This document shows positions 49,101-61,900 of a stretch of 64,000 nt of DNA, piece by piece. Each line of letters begins with the position of its first letter. Within the stretch, counting starts at the first letter, position 1. The stretch is from Mansonella perstans. Lineage: Eukaryota; Nematoda; Chromadorea; Rhabditida; Onchocercidae. A model generated the notes under the pieces. That model was given only the letters and a program-made list of their open reading frames with translations, did no database searches and was not told the DNA's origin. Location of the stretch: the NCBI GenBank assembly GCA_037074765.1, contig JBAMDO010000084.1, positions 163,467 to 227,466 on the forward strand, given 5' to 3'. The translations under genes were made by a program, and so were the position numbers.

Positions 49101-50149
49101 GCTATTTTAAATTCTCTTCTAAGTTGTCTGAATTGCTGTGCTCAACAAAATCTACCAAACCATATGTAACGATTTCTTTCAAAGTCTTGCGGAACGGTTC
49201 GGGAAGTTTGATGATAATGTTAAACGAGATAAGTAATTGATTTTATTTATGCAAATAATGGTGGTAAAAGTTAATTTTATCGATATTCAGTTTAGATGGG
49301 TTCGTTCTCGAAATGCAAATAAAGCATGAAAGAAGGGTCATGCCTCTGCAGTGTCACCAAACAAGTATGTGGTATTGATATGTGCAAAAATATGCGATAT
49401 GTGGTAAACTGTTATGTACCATTTGTTTTACCAAATACAATTTTTTAATTTACAATGCTTGTTTGGAAACCATTCATGTCGTTTTCTGTTAACAATCAAT
49501 AACTGCCAAATTAATAACTGACGATAAGATAAGAGCAATCGAAACCCATCCTCACCTTACTGTGTGTGTAGTGGGAATTTCGATAAGGGAACATACATAT
49601 TGATAGACTATCGCCAATAACATCATCATTCATAAAATCTAGTGCATCGAACATGACTGTTTAGCATTACGCATCGTAACATGATAAAATAGTAAAGTGA
49701 AAATTTGAAACACACCCACGCCATTAGCGAAAGGTAGATTAGATTGCTTACGGGAAACTAAATGTGTCTATATTCATCCCACTTATTAAAAATTCCATAC
49801 AAAGAATCATTTAGCTGTACAAGAAACAACTTATAATTTTGTCAATCGATGCGAAGTTTTTTTTCAGTTGGAAAAACTTCGCGGATGTTACTGATAATAG
49901 CCATCATTTTGAGACTATCATTGATAACCCCATTGTATAATACGCTTATCTTATCTATGAAGTCCATGAATAGGGTATTATACTTAGGGTTGACTCTTTA
50001 TAAAGACTCGGGATCAGTCATATTTTCTACGCGATTGATTCTCATCTATTACGCTAGCCTCTTTCCTCATTCATTTAATATCACCATGATATAAAGCTTT
50101 CAAAATGTTGCTGCAATTCATTCGGTCAAGATATTCATGATGCTACAAT

Positions 50150-50744
50150 TGTGGGAAAATTTCCGAGAGTCATAATACAATCAATTGTTTCAAATTAAAA
50201 TGCTTCTGAAACAAATGATTTGATAAAACCTTTGTCCAAAATTATACAGTGTCGGCTCATTGTAAGGAACTTCTCGCCTATAATTAAGCCAATTTATATC
50301 AGAATATTGTACTTTTGGTCTCTAACACCCTATGTGCGATTGTCAAGAAATGTTAAAATAGCCATTCTCTATCTGAAGGTCATATTGAAATGTGCAAGTC
50401 AAACCCACTTATCTCCGCTGTAAAAGGTAGCATCTACTCAAAAGCTTTATCCTTTGACATCAATCCTTTTACATCATCCTTCGACAGCTTCTTTTTGCTC
50501 TTCACTTCGTCCTTTTATTTTATCATCAATTGTTAAAGCACTCTCGATTAATTCTCCTCATCGTTTCGCTCATTTTTGGTTACCGTTATTCTGTATTAGA
50601 TTGTAGCGTTGTATTAGTATTTGCGCAATAAAGTTTAATTAGCCAAGTTTATGTTTGAGGCTGAGGCAAGCATCAACAGAAAGTCCTCCCATCGAAAGTA
50701 AATAAGTGACAAAAGGTTTGTGCCCCTACATACAGTTCAATTAC
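50150..50744 (+). repeat. long terminal repeat of a BEL/Pao element (plus orientation)
   Basis: This sequence is repeated in inverted orientation at about 61439-61997 with only scattered differences. It starts near TGTGGGAAAATTTCCGAG, has a polyadenylation signal AATAAA at 50627-50632 and ends near TTCAATTAC. Relative to the other copy it carries an extra stretch of about 50 bases after GTTTAATTAGCCAA. A gag-type start follows at 50780. LTR boundaries are approximate. Confidence 0.7.
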
Positions 50745-51652
50745 TTCGTCCGCAGGAGATATTTCACAAGAAATTTTTAATGCCACGAACCGGGATGTCT
50801 GTCACTATACTCAAAAGTGCGCAACTGGCAAAGCAAAAGTTGAAAGACCTCTTCAACGAAGTTAAGATAATGGTGTCGTGAAAAATTGTTTTATTGGTTG
50901 CGAGGAGTGATTTTCTGATATAAGAGTGACTTACGTACTCTTCGATACCGTTGAGAATTGGATTTAGTATGTGCGGCCAGTTTTAGTTTTTATCACAGTC
51001 CAAATATCAGTTACAACAGAACGACGTGTAAATCAATATCAATTATTGTAATAGCATAAGCAGGATATATAAGTATCAATACTGCAGATCAGATAGTAGA
51101 ATTGAGGAAGGATACCAAAGGAAGTGAAGATATTAATGATAATGATTTTTAGTGTTAAATCAAAGCGAAAATTAGTGTTGATAGTAGAAGCTAGTAATAT
51201 TGTTGAAAGAATAACACTGAAACACTACAATAACGATGAATTGAGTACAATTAGAGCAGCTTTATATAGCGATAATTTACTTATAAGGAATTTACGAATC
51301 AAAAGACAATATTTATATATTATAGTACCATTAGTCATCCGTTTATATGTTGGTGAATGTTTCAACAAAGGACTACATTGTTACAATGACCGCCTTTTCT
51401 ATTAACGTAGGTATAGCAGCTTGAAGATCGGTAATAAACAAGGGAGCCTCAAATTTTACCTGATTTTACGAAAATAAAATGATAAGCCACATTATGACAG
51501 ATTTACATAAATGATATGATTGACAGTTGTGGTAATAAACACCTTGAAATTTTGAAAACAAAGCAATGAGTCATCATGTGAATTAATCATGTCTCTTAGA
51601 AATACTCATAGCATAATATGATCTGACTTATGACAAACATTTTACATCACAA

Positions 51653-52227
51653 TTATATCGGTTTTTCCGATGCTTCCGATTGAGAGAAGGTTTTAGGTTC
51701 GAGGAGTATATTAAAGATATCTATTTGGTTAAATTTTTCAATAAGGGTATTTTGTTCTTGTTGATTTCTTAATGAGACAACTAATTCTATTTCAATTGGT
51801 TGTAGTTCGACTCGACAGTTTAATACGGGGTAAATAAATATAGAACAGAATAAGTCTAGTTTTACTTCTTGTAATAGGAAGTTTGTTGTTAATTGGCATC
51901 GATTCCGAGCTATCCATAAGAATATTGCACATTGTTTGCGCTTCTCCATTGATTTGGAGATATGTGTTTATGATCCTTTCCGTTCAGTCTTTGATTATCG
52001 AGTACTTTAAAAAAGTGTGAAGTTGTTGCCAAAATAGCGGTTTATTCTAATTCTACTGATAGAGAAAACCTTAAAAAGGCTTTAGTACATAATGTACAAG
52101 TGATATTGCTGCATTTGAGCGCTGGTACTCTTACATGAGTTTTGATATAAACCGCTATCTCGTTTAGCGTGAAGTTTGGCAGTGAATTGATCATCGCAAT
52201 TGCATTTCTTTGGAAGGTTAAATGCAA
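51653..52227 (-). pseudogene. unrecognised open frames downstream of integrase, possible env-like region
   Basis: Two open frames (52227-52042 and 51949-51653) lie between the integrase end and the presumed 3' LTR on the minus strand. This is where some nematode BEL elements carry an envelope-like gene. The upper frame has a CSNITCTLC cysteine cluster. I see no signal peptide or membrane anchor that would settle it. Confidence 0.3.
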
Positions 52228-52434
52228 TACCAGAAATTTATTTGCATTTTTCAGTCGAAATAATTGGTAGGAACAATGAAAAAATAACAGTTATTAATAG
52301 TAAATTTTTTGTTGTTAGATTTCTTTGAATAAGTTTCGCCTTTTTAGTCCCCCACTAGTTCGGAGAGCGATTGGTTCCTTTTCTAGCTTATTTTTTGTCG
52401 TTGTTGTTCAGACTTCTTCACTTCCCTCTTCATT

Positions 52435-53530
52435 TACTTCCAGAGGATAAAGTAAGTTGGTCGATCTATTGAAGAATTTTCCATTAGAAGTTCGCACCAT
52501 TACACTTCGCACCCTTTCATCTCTTCCGATATTGAGTTTTTAAATCTTCATTAACTTCTATGCACCTCTTGGTAGTCCAGGTTCACTTAACAAGGCTATT
52601 TCACCAGGTCATGAAATCCGATTCTCTACTCTTTTGGGAGAGGCTATTTCTCTTTGTGTTCGTTCTCTAAGATTACTGAAATATTCGTTTTTCCAAAATA
52701 CGTCTAATGTTTTGAGAGTATTGGACCAATATTTGACTAATTTATCCTTAGTATTCAAAGCATGGGGAGTGAATTCATCTTGTATACTATCTTCATCTGT
52801 TGGTATATCTAATGAAACATTGGGTGAAATAAAATCAATAGGTTTTATGCTTTTGTAATCATCAAAATTTAAGTAGGTTAATGGACGGGTATTAAGTATC
52901 GCTTCTATTTCCACTGTTAATATAACTGATCCTCTTTCTCATAAAAGTTTCCTACCTATAGCTTTTCTGAGAACTCCCTCTGTTAATCCAATCATTCGTT
53001 CATAAACACCTCCGCTCCATGGTGTTTTGGGTGTAGTATTTTTCCATATCATTCCTTTTGAAGCGAGGAAATTTTTACTTTGACCCATAATAGTTTTGAA
53101 TACCAAGTGAAGTTGACTAGCATTATCGCTTAAAACGAGTTTAGGATATCCGTGCGCGATACAAATCTGCGAAATACATGCATGAATATTTCTGCTGATA
53201 TGTTTTCGACAAATTCCAAGTGCACTGCTATTGTAGTGAAGCGAGTGAAGAGCGCTATTCACCTTTTGATTATTCCATTGTCAGTTTTAATTGAAAGTAG
53301 TCCTAAATAATCAAGAACAACTTGTTCGAAATTGATTTTCTCACACGGGATTCTGGTAGCTTTGGCATCGACGATAGTTTGAAGGTTGGGCTTTCCATCG
53401 TTTCAAGCTATGCATTTATTTACCATTTGTTTTATTTTAGTCTACTGCTTGGTATCCAAAACTTTTGCCTTAATTCGCATACTGTGCGTCCAACTCCTGC
53501 ATGGTACAGCTCCTCATGCTTATGCTTAAT
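52435..53530 (-). pseudogene. BEL/Pao integrase (degenerate)
   Basis: Integrase catalyses insertion of the retrotransposon cDNA. The H2C2 zinc-binding start, parts of the DDE core (the SDN block and the later E of VYERMIG) and the C-terminal DNA-binding module are recognisable, but they lie in frames separated by stops, for example just after FWIPSSRL and between the core and the C-terminal module. It is therefore a broken gene. Confidence 0.8.
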
Positions 53531-55830
53531 CATAAGTCCAGTAATATATTGTGATTTGGTAAGTAAATAGTGCCAAACATTTTACACTACAATTATTTCG
53601 GTTTGACAAATGGATAACGCTTCCTAATCCAGATTTGTCTTGGAGAAAAAGCAGCAGCAATTTGAAGTCAAGAGGAGGATTACAGAAGAAAAAAATAAGG
53701 CACCTCAAACTCTATATTGGTACACTCCAACCAACCAACGAAAAACGGTTGGAGTATATTCAGAAACAGACGAATGCGCAGAAAAAGACGGAAGAAGATA
53801 AATAAGCGAAGATGGTCGAAGATGATAAAGGCTTTTTAAATTTAATAAATGACGATCAAGGAGCTATTGTAACTCAGATATGTTCGAGAATGAGTTTTGG
53901 CTAGAGTTACGCCTAAACCCAAGCGCCTAAATCAAAGCAATACAAGTACCGAACCAATTCAACAAAAGGAGTCATCCGAAACACATCACAGATGGTAAAT
54001 TTACCACAGTTACCATCCGAAATTTTGGAGTGAATTTTGATCATGCAGTATATCTTCAAAGAATACCCAAAAGCTGAATTATTTAATGTTTTGCCTCAAA
54101 GGGAACGCTCTATAAGCTGTTAGATACTATGATATTGCTCCAGAAAACTACGATATAATAAGAAGGATTTTGATGGAGAAATTTGAAAATTTGTTTACCA
54201 TAAAAAAGTCGCTCTATAACGAGTTATATTTCACCAAAGGACATGATTGAGAATAGAAAACAACCGTCGAAACTATGGAAAGCATACTTCGACAATTCGA
54301 AACAATGGGTATTTGGAACATTCCAGCATTGGAAGTATTGTTGAAAGTAAATTGCCAATTTAAATATTGGACAAAGTTTACCAACAAAAAAGCGAGCAGG
54401 AATTATGGCCGGTTACTAGACTTCGAAGATTTCTAGAACTAGTCCAAAAAAATGAGGAAGTATACAGAGGCAAAGGATTTAGAAGTGGCTATCAACGAAA
54501 ATCAACCGAGTCGAAGTCGAGTTACAACCCACGCAGTATTAAAGCGGAGACGTCTGCTTTGGCAGCAATCAAGCAGCCCAAGCTAAACGGTAGTAAAATG
54601 ATCGCAAACTTAGGAAAATATCCCGAAAGTAATAAGATACGAAGATCTTATTCATTTTGCAACGAGAATCATTGAGATGACGAATGTCAAGTCTGCCATA
54701 CAGTAAGGCGACGGATGGAGCGCTCGAAAACAATCGATGCATGCCTGAATTGCTTACAGAAGGGCCCTTAACAAAGGATTGCCAAAAATTAAAGAAAATA
54801 TGTTTTCATTGCAAAGAAAGATATCATTCAGCGCTATGTAGTATAATCATCGCAAAGAAAACTAAACAAGAAAAACTGCGAGAGGAAAAGGAGCCAACAG
54901 TGAGAAACAGCCCAGTAGATGAGAAGGACAACCAGAAGGTAGGAGGATCTTACTTCTGTATAAGGAGATTAGCGTCACAAACCCAAAGGTTCCGAAATTC
55001 TAAACGAAAGCGTCGGCGCTATTTGACTTGGGTCCCAGTTCTCATTTATTTCAACTAATTTAGCAAAAAGTCTCTGCTTTACTTTTAGTTTTTTTTTATG
55101 AAATCTCTGCTTTACTTTTAGTTTTTTTTACATTCGAGGAGCGGAAGACGAGAGATTAAGTATTGCTTCATTCGGCAACAAATTACCGGAAAAATGCAAC
55201 TCAACTAAAGCAGAGATTGATGTGAGAATTGGGAAGACGGAAATCATAACTTGCGAGATTAGTGTAATGAAGTACCTCACTAATAAACTGGAAGTAATCG
55301 CAATAGACGACGAAAATATCAGTTCTATAACGGAAAGAAAAAACTTGTAAACGATTATTTGGATAATTATTTAAGTAGCCCGAAATACTCATTGGAGTCA
55401 AAGACTTCTTCAATTTCATTAAATTAGAAGGAAATAGTATTCGCAAAGCAAACGCTGCATCAGTAAGCTCAGCCGTATCATGTGTGGCTAGTGTAACGAG
55501 CTACAAAAACATCGACCACTTCTGGAAGTTAGAACTGATGGGTATTCATGGCCAGCCGAACGAAAACGATGATTGAGCAATTTAAGAAAATTATAACGAA
55601 ACAGGAGGAAGATACCAAGTTTGCTGCCTTGGAAAGACTCGAAGGATAAACTAAAAAGCCATTACGGACTATGCTTCGGACGTCTGAAAACCTTGATCAG
55701 AAGGTTTCAGAATAGTGGATATTTCGACGTACAACGAAAAATGCAAGATAACTGCAGTCGGGTATAATTGAGGAATTTCATCCTGATTGGATCAAGAGGA
55801 ATATAATTCACTATCTACCCCATCACGAGA

Positions 55831-58800
55831 TAATATATGCCGTCTCCTGCTCCTGCTGTTTTCTATAGTGTTCGCCAGCTGTTGCTTCCAATCGCGAAAT
55901 TGTTACCAAAGTGAAAAAAGGAAGCACCATCGATTACTTGTCATGGTGCTTCATTTTTTTAGTTTTTATACAAGTTTCTGCCACTTCTAGCAACGTCATA
56001 CCAGTCAGCTTTGCCTCTTTCTTTACGTTAATTAATGAAATGTGGAAGATTTGATTTTCGACTTCTTTTGACAGTAGTTCCTTTTATTAATTGTACATAC
56101 AGTTCAGAATTTTATATCGCTATTAAGTATTTCAGACCTCAGTTCCGTTCTTTTCGCCATGGCAGTCATTATTTCCAAAATTTCTGGTGACATCTCTGTC
56201 TCAATTTTATATTTTTCTCAATGTTTCATCAATTAGTAAGCTTTTAAAAATGATCCCTAAGGCTTCTTATTAATTAGTTCACTTATTTTTTACTTTGGTT
56301 ATCGTAGGAAGAAACATCAATCACTTACTTTCATGGCCTACCTTCAAATGCCTCGATTTTTTCAACTGTTTTCCATTTGTCACAATTTTCGCTTTGACTG
56401 TCACTCCTTCACACTCTTTAATCATCGATTCCTATATCAGCGGTCTCTGATTTCATTTTACCTTCTCCGAACCCTCTTTTCCCATGACTGACCTCTTCCC
56501 ATTACTCTGTTAGGTCAGTTCTTTTTTCACTGTCCGAGTTGTAGACAACGTCCACTCCAGACGGATACGATGGAACAATTTTCTGTCTTTTTTCCATGTT
56601 ATCAGTTGGTTCATCGTTATTCTAGTAGCAGTTCAGTATTCTGCATTACTTCAATTTGCTGATTCCTTACTTCACTTTACATCAAATATCCAGGAAATGC
56701 ATAATTTCACGTGACCGTCGATGTGGTGATGATTGAACCACTTGCAGTTTTTGATGGGGAATGGATAATTAGAGGATGGGTTAGCTATTTACTGCCTATT
56801 AGCTCTTAATTCTGTGAGATAACTGTGAATGATAAGTCTTAAAATATATGAATGTCAAATATTATAGGTGAAAGCAGTCATCATTACATTACATATCAAC
56901 TAGTAACAAAGTAAAGAACAATTTGATTCCATTAATTTTAATTTCCATTTAGGCGATTACGCTGTCATGGTGTGAATCAGTCACACAGATGATGAGATGA
57001 CTGGACATTTTCTTGTCTCTAGTAAAAGTGTCTGCTTCACCACCTCTTGTGTAATTCTTTTTCAGTTACTCTCTAATGTATTTATCTCAGAATATTGTTT
57101 TAAATCAGTCCAGTTGGCAATAGGTGATAAATTGTGGGAAGAAATGGTGATGGATTGTGGGAAGAAAGAGAGGACGTCCTTGTTCGGTCGTCCCACCCTT
57201 TTCAACAAACAACCCCCAAAAATCGATCCTTATTGTGTGCCATAGGGTTAAAGCTGATCGCGCGGAAACTGCGATATTAGTAGAATGGTTAATGTGTCTG
57301 TTATTGGATACGGATCCGGTAGTGTTCTCTGTAGGATTCAGTGACAGTTACTCTAGAATGAATATCTTCTTCAGTTGAGGGAATGTCGCAGATGCGATAT
57401 AGTTGTGTAGGTTCGTTTCACCACCTAGATGTCACATTGATTGTCATAAAAATTTTACTTGTTTCATTACACTTTTACTTTTTAGTGATTTTGTCCTCGC
57501 TTTTACTATACCAATATGAGCATCATCCATTCAGATCTAGTTAGTCTAATGAAAAAAATGACCCTTTGAATACAAAAAAGATTGCTGACCATTGGATGCA
57601 TATTTTGTTTTGTAGTGTAAAAAAAGCCTACAAAAGTAGGCGATTGTTTGACCGACTTTATGTAAGGCCGCGCAGCTGACAAAAAAAACTGAAAAAAAAA
57701 AGATACGATATATATTTATTAAATGATAACGAATTTTTGGCTTTAATGATTCTGCTTCATCCTTTTTATCGACTGCACAAGCTTTATTTGTTTTTCTTTC
57801 TTTTACGAATTGCAAAGATTTCTCTTTTCGGTTGTGATCAAGAATGTACTCAATTAGTTTACTTGCAAATCGTTGACAAGTGATCTTATATTTTTACGAT
57901 TAGATCCATATCGAGACTGCTCTTGCAAGATGCGTGATTGTTTATTATGAAAATGGATGCGTAAATGTCATCAGTCGTCTTAAAGAACTGCGCTGTATTC
58001 TTAACATACTTAACTATTCTTAACAACTTATAGTTTGAAGATATTTTCATTTTTTTTTCCAAATAACTTATTCAATCATTCCCCACTTTCGTGATTAACA
58101 GTTATTGTAAGGCTTAATTGCTTTATTTTCGTTTTTGTTTTTTTGACTTTTTTCGTGTTATGTCTTTGTTCTAAAATGACGGTCGTGCATGGCTTCGTGT
58201 AGAACTTGGAATTTAGGAGTTAACTTTTTCCGCACTTATGGAAATGGTTCATATTCTTTTCTAATCAAAGCTATTTACAAGAACTACAAATAGTACACAC
58301 AGTGAATGTTACGTTTTTATGTTCTTCTTTTGTATATACATGATCATCCAGCGTTCAGGTGCCTTTAAGTATTCAGCTAATTCATTCTCTATTTTAACTC
58401 TTGAGCACTGATAATGGCGCATTCATTACTCATCGTCATGGACTTGTTGGATTAGCTGTTGTTATTTGAAGATACTTAAAAATCTGCAATAGTGTTACAC
58501 GATTGCAGTACCAGCCTGACGATTGATTGGTCGTGTCTTGCAGTTTCACCAGTTATAAAATCTATGATCTGCAATCGCACGAATTAAAGTGAATTTGGGG
58601 CTCGGTTCATGGCAAGTTTTCTTTTTTGTTTTTTTTTTTTTTTTTATAAATTGCTTAGTAAAATGAGGATAACCATCAATATTTTTCTGAGCACATTAAC
58701 TTATCCTGCAAATCAGTGTATTACAAAGTTTTCGGTCAGCATTACAGATCTTATTATTAATCGTAATTTGCGCACGAGATAAGACTAGTAGAGGGTGCTC

Positions 58801-58961
58801 CCGAAGAAAGAATCACTTTTCTCTTACTGCTGGAGTGGTTTAAACGTAAAACTTTTATATCGCCTGCAAAGAATCTCTGCATTCTTTCGAAAAAAAAAAA
58901 TGATTGGAAAAATATTTGGAAACTTTTAACTCTGGTTTTACACTTTGAGAGGATATGATAA
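55831..58961. other. intergenic/repeat flank, no gene recognised
   Basis: The plus-strand element stops abruptly within reverse transcriptase at about 55,830, and unrelated AT-rich DNA follows. Short open frames near 57.0-57.4 kb (plus) and 57.8-57.5 kb (minus) have no recognisable domain or splice context. A near-continuous T run lies at about 58,628-58,645. Confidence 0.45.
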
Positions 58962-61900
58962 ATGTCGGAAAGTGAAGAATCGGAAATATCTAACGTAGAT
59001 GTGCATAGTGCTGGTGTTTCGGTGTCGCGTGACACCGGTACCAAAGTCGACCTTATCCTCAGGTTTGGTTTTAATGACAGCACTGTTTGGCTAATTCATT
59101 TGAGAAATATAGAAAATGTGAAATCCTAAAATGATCTCTACTCATGATAGGATGTTCTGAGTTGATTTCAAAATGTCTTGTGCGAGATACTGATTTTTTA
59201 CAGAAATTTTAAGTTTCTTTATAAATCTTTGGTAACGTTAGCTGCGGTTTGTGAAGAGCAGTATGATTTGTAGCCGCCGGAAATAATTGCACATGCAACG
59301 ACATGTGCAATTCTACTAGGGTATTAGAATTCTCACAACTTGAATGAAGAATGAAGTTATGTTTGTGCTTCATTTGTTCAGAATTGGTGGCCTACGGAAG
59401 CGACGCAGTTTTTTCTCGTCACTTGTAAGCGCCTTTAAGAAACCATCTGATCCTTCGAAAATGTGTTCAAATGCGAGATTTACTGTGTTCAATTTAACAA
59501 CTTCATCACTGCAATTTTCTATTGATGTACAAAATGAACGGCGAGGAAAACGGAAAAAAGGTAATGCGAACCGTGTAGACACTTATACTTGCTTCATTCG
59601 AAAATTTCCAAGCAATATCAATCCTGATTCGGCGGAATTTGAGGTTCGTTTTTATGTTGATTTGTGGCTGATTAATGTATTTCCATCTATTTTGATTTCA
59701 AATTATTGCTGCAGAAGCTTCAAAATGTAAACCTATGATTGATCTTACCAGTATTGTTTCAAAAGTCAGGACAAGTTTTGTAATAACACTTCCAAAATTT
59801 TTTTTCAGCACAACAGCAAAATAATGATGTTGAAAAGCTTATTAAAGTTAAGAATATTTCTCTTGGTAGCACATCAGTCTTGTTAATTCATTCAGGTAGG
59901 AGAAAAGCCAAGAGAAGACTACGGGGGATCATTTTCATTGGCGCTATACTGAAATGCATCACTTAACAAAATTGAAAATACCGCCATCCATTTCAAAACT
60001 TGATTCTAGAAACTTTTTTAGATAATGGAACCAGCGAGTGGGAATTGCTTTATTTTGTTGAGTTTAATGAAAGTTGACAATTTGGCAACAAACTGGAAAG
60101 AATTTCAAGACACCAACGGGACTATAGACGTATCTTCTCTCTAACTTTTTTTTTTTGATTTCTATGTTCAAACCTGACGTAGTTTTTATTGTTTTCTACA
60201 GTGATTGGGTATGATGAATGTGTGTGTGGTAGGTAATTTTGTTGTGTGTTGCGCAGATTTAAGCTAAAACTACAGCAAAACGCTAAAAAGCAGTTTTGAA
60301 GCTTACAGTTTTTCAATTATCTCGCAAAAAGTTTGATTGTCTGGAATGAAACTTGGTCTAAAAAAAGCCATGAAAACGTAGTTACTGATCGCAATCTACT
60401 GGTATGCAATGTACCGAATTCCGCAAGCATTTTGATCTCTTTCAAATCATCTATTTTTGAGTTTTCCTAACTTTATGGTAGCGCAGCGTTTGCTTTTATC
60501 AGTTTAATTCATCCCATACATAATTTGATAAGCAAGTTTACAGAGTTTTTAAGTGATGTATACTTTGGTTTTTTGTTATGATACTTTCACATGTCAGCGA
60601 TTTGTAATCTCCATACATACAAAGGGATACTACTGTTTGAGTGAGTTAAGCTATACTATCCTTTGACTTAAGGTACACCACCTTTTGACTTGAGCTGGTA
60701 TTGAAAAATGAATTAGAGAATTTCTTGTCGGATAAGTTCGATGTTAATAAGTTTTGTGTGTCGGAAATCATTCCTTTCAGGATTTTGGTTTGTAATAAAA
60801 TTATTACTCAATTGCAAAATTAAACAAATATACCGCCAAACTACAGCATTAGTAGTCTTCTGCATGTTCGAGAATCAATTCTTCTGCTGAACTCATATTT
60901 CGTTTGCGCTAAATCATTCTTTAGCGACAAGAAACACTTAGTGGAATCAGGAAATCCGCCAATGAGAAAATCAGGAAAGATTAATTTTGCGAAATGGTAT
61001 TTACATAACCAAAGATTCGAGATTTCAGAGAACCATGTATGTTGTATCATTACATAAGTAACTCCACAAAAATTATTCCCTAAAGTACGATTATGCAAAA
61101 CGTATGCACTTTTCTATTAGAGAACTGACGGGTATCTACGTTACCTACGCCAAGAACTAAATATTTTTACTTGAAATACGGGAGAAGGACTATGAAATTT
61201 CAACTGCTGTCGCATTGATTAAAAATAATGTGAGATCTTCAGCACTATGCAGGATGAAAATCTCAGTGGAATGTATAATATATAATTCATATCATAACTA
61301 TCTAACTGGGACAAACAAAAAAACATTTGGTTTTTGGGGTTGGCACAGAATTGAAAATAAAACACATGTAAATGAATCATATTTGCTTGGAAATTATGAT
61401 AATAAAAAAGTAGGGAAAAACTTTGACAATTTTTTTTTGTAATTGAACTATGTGTAGAGGCGCAAGCCTTTTGTTACTTATTTAATTGGCTAATTAAACT
61501 TTATTGCGCAAATACTAATACAACGCTGTAATCTAATACAGAATAACGGTAACCAAAAATGAGCGAAACGATGTGGAGAATTAATCGAGAGCGCTTTAAC
61601 AATTGATGATAAAATAAGAGGACGAAGTGAAGAGCAAAAAGAAGCTGTCGAAGGATGATGTAAAAGGATTGATGTCAAAGGATAAAGCTTTTGAGTAGAT
61701 GCTATCTTTTATAGTGGAGATAAGTGGGTTTGACTTACAACATTTCAACAAGATCTTCGAATATTAAGCAGAGGATGGCTGTTGTAACATTTCTTGATAA
61801 CCGCACATAGGGTGTTAAGCACCAAGGGTTACAGTATTCTGACATGAATTGGCTTGATTATAAGCTAGGAGTTCCTTACAACGTGCCGACGGGGTACAAT

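Larger units (their letters stand above)
42098..50149. other. long exon-poor region upstream of the FOXP gene
   Basis: About 8 kb without a recognised gene. It contains a CA/TA-rich stretch (about 42,400-42,530), an interrupted CAA microsatellite (about 43,366-43,420), GCTCT x4 (about 44,321-44,340), and T14-C-T30 at 43947-43991. It may hold further 5' non-coding exons or enhancers of the FOXP gene. Open frames such as 48024-47746 (minus) and 49849-50094 (plus) match nothing I know. Confidence 0.4.
51000..53612 (-). mobile_element. minus-strand BEL/Pao fragment nested in the plus-strand element
   Basis: Reads leftwards. Near 53.5-53.4 kb is the integrase zinc-binding start (HEELYHAGVGRTVCELRQKF), then the core with HGYPKLVLSDNASQ and WKNTTPKTPWSGGVYERMIG (about 53.2-53.0 kb), then EIEAILNTRPLTYLNFDD and PIDFISP (52.9-52.8 kb), and the C-terminal module IGRDERVRSVMVRTSNGKFF (about 52.5 kb). 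A 30-base sequence around CAAACATTTTACA at 51,635-51,665 recurs at 53,575-53,606, directly before the integrase. I read this as the start of its LTRs: the right LTR and all of gag, protease and RT are deleted. The left end is not precisely defined. Confidence 0.7.
50780..55830 (+). mobile_element. degenerate BEL/Pao retrotransposon, gag to start of RT, interrupted
   Basis: A plus-strand element following the LTR at 50150. A short gag N-terminus (ATG 50780, MPRTGMSVTILKSAQLA) is followed by inserted minus-strand DNA, and gag resumes at about 53,620. Visible parts: gag core with ENYDIIRRILMEKFENL (about 54,130-54,195) and ETMGIWNIPALEVLL; a CxxC-type zinc-knuckle region (CFHCKERYHSALC, about 54,800); a Pao peptidase-like region (about 55,137-55,347, RLSIASFGNKLPE, KAEIDVRIG); the linker ILIGVKDFF and FWKLELMGI (about 55,387-55,545); and the start of reverse transcriptase ending in YLPHHE at about 55,825. 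Stops and frameshifts are frequent, so it is inactive. The rest of RT, RNase H and integrase is missing on this strand. Confidence 0.75.
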
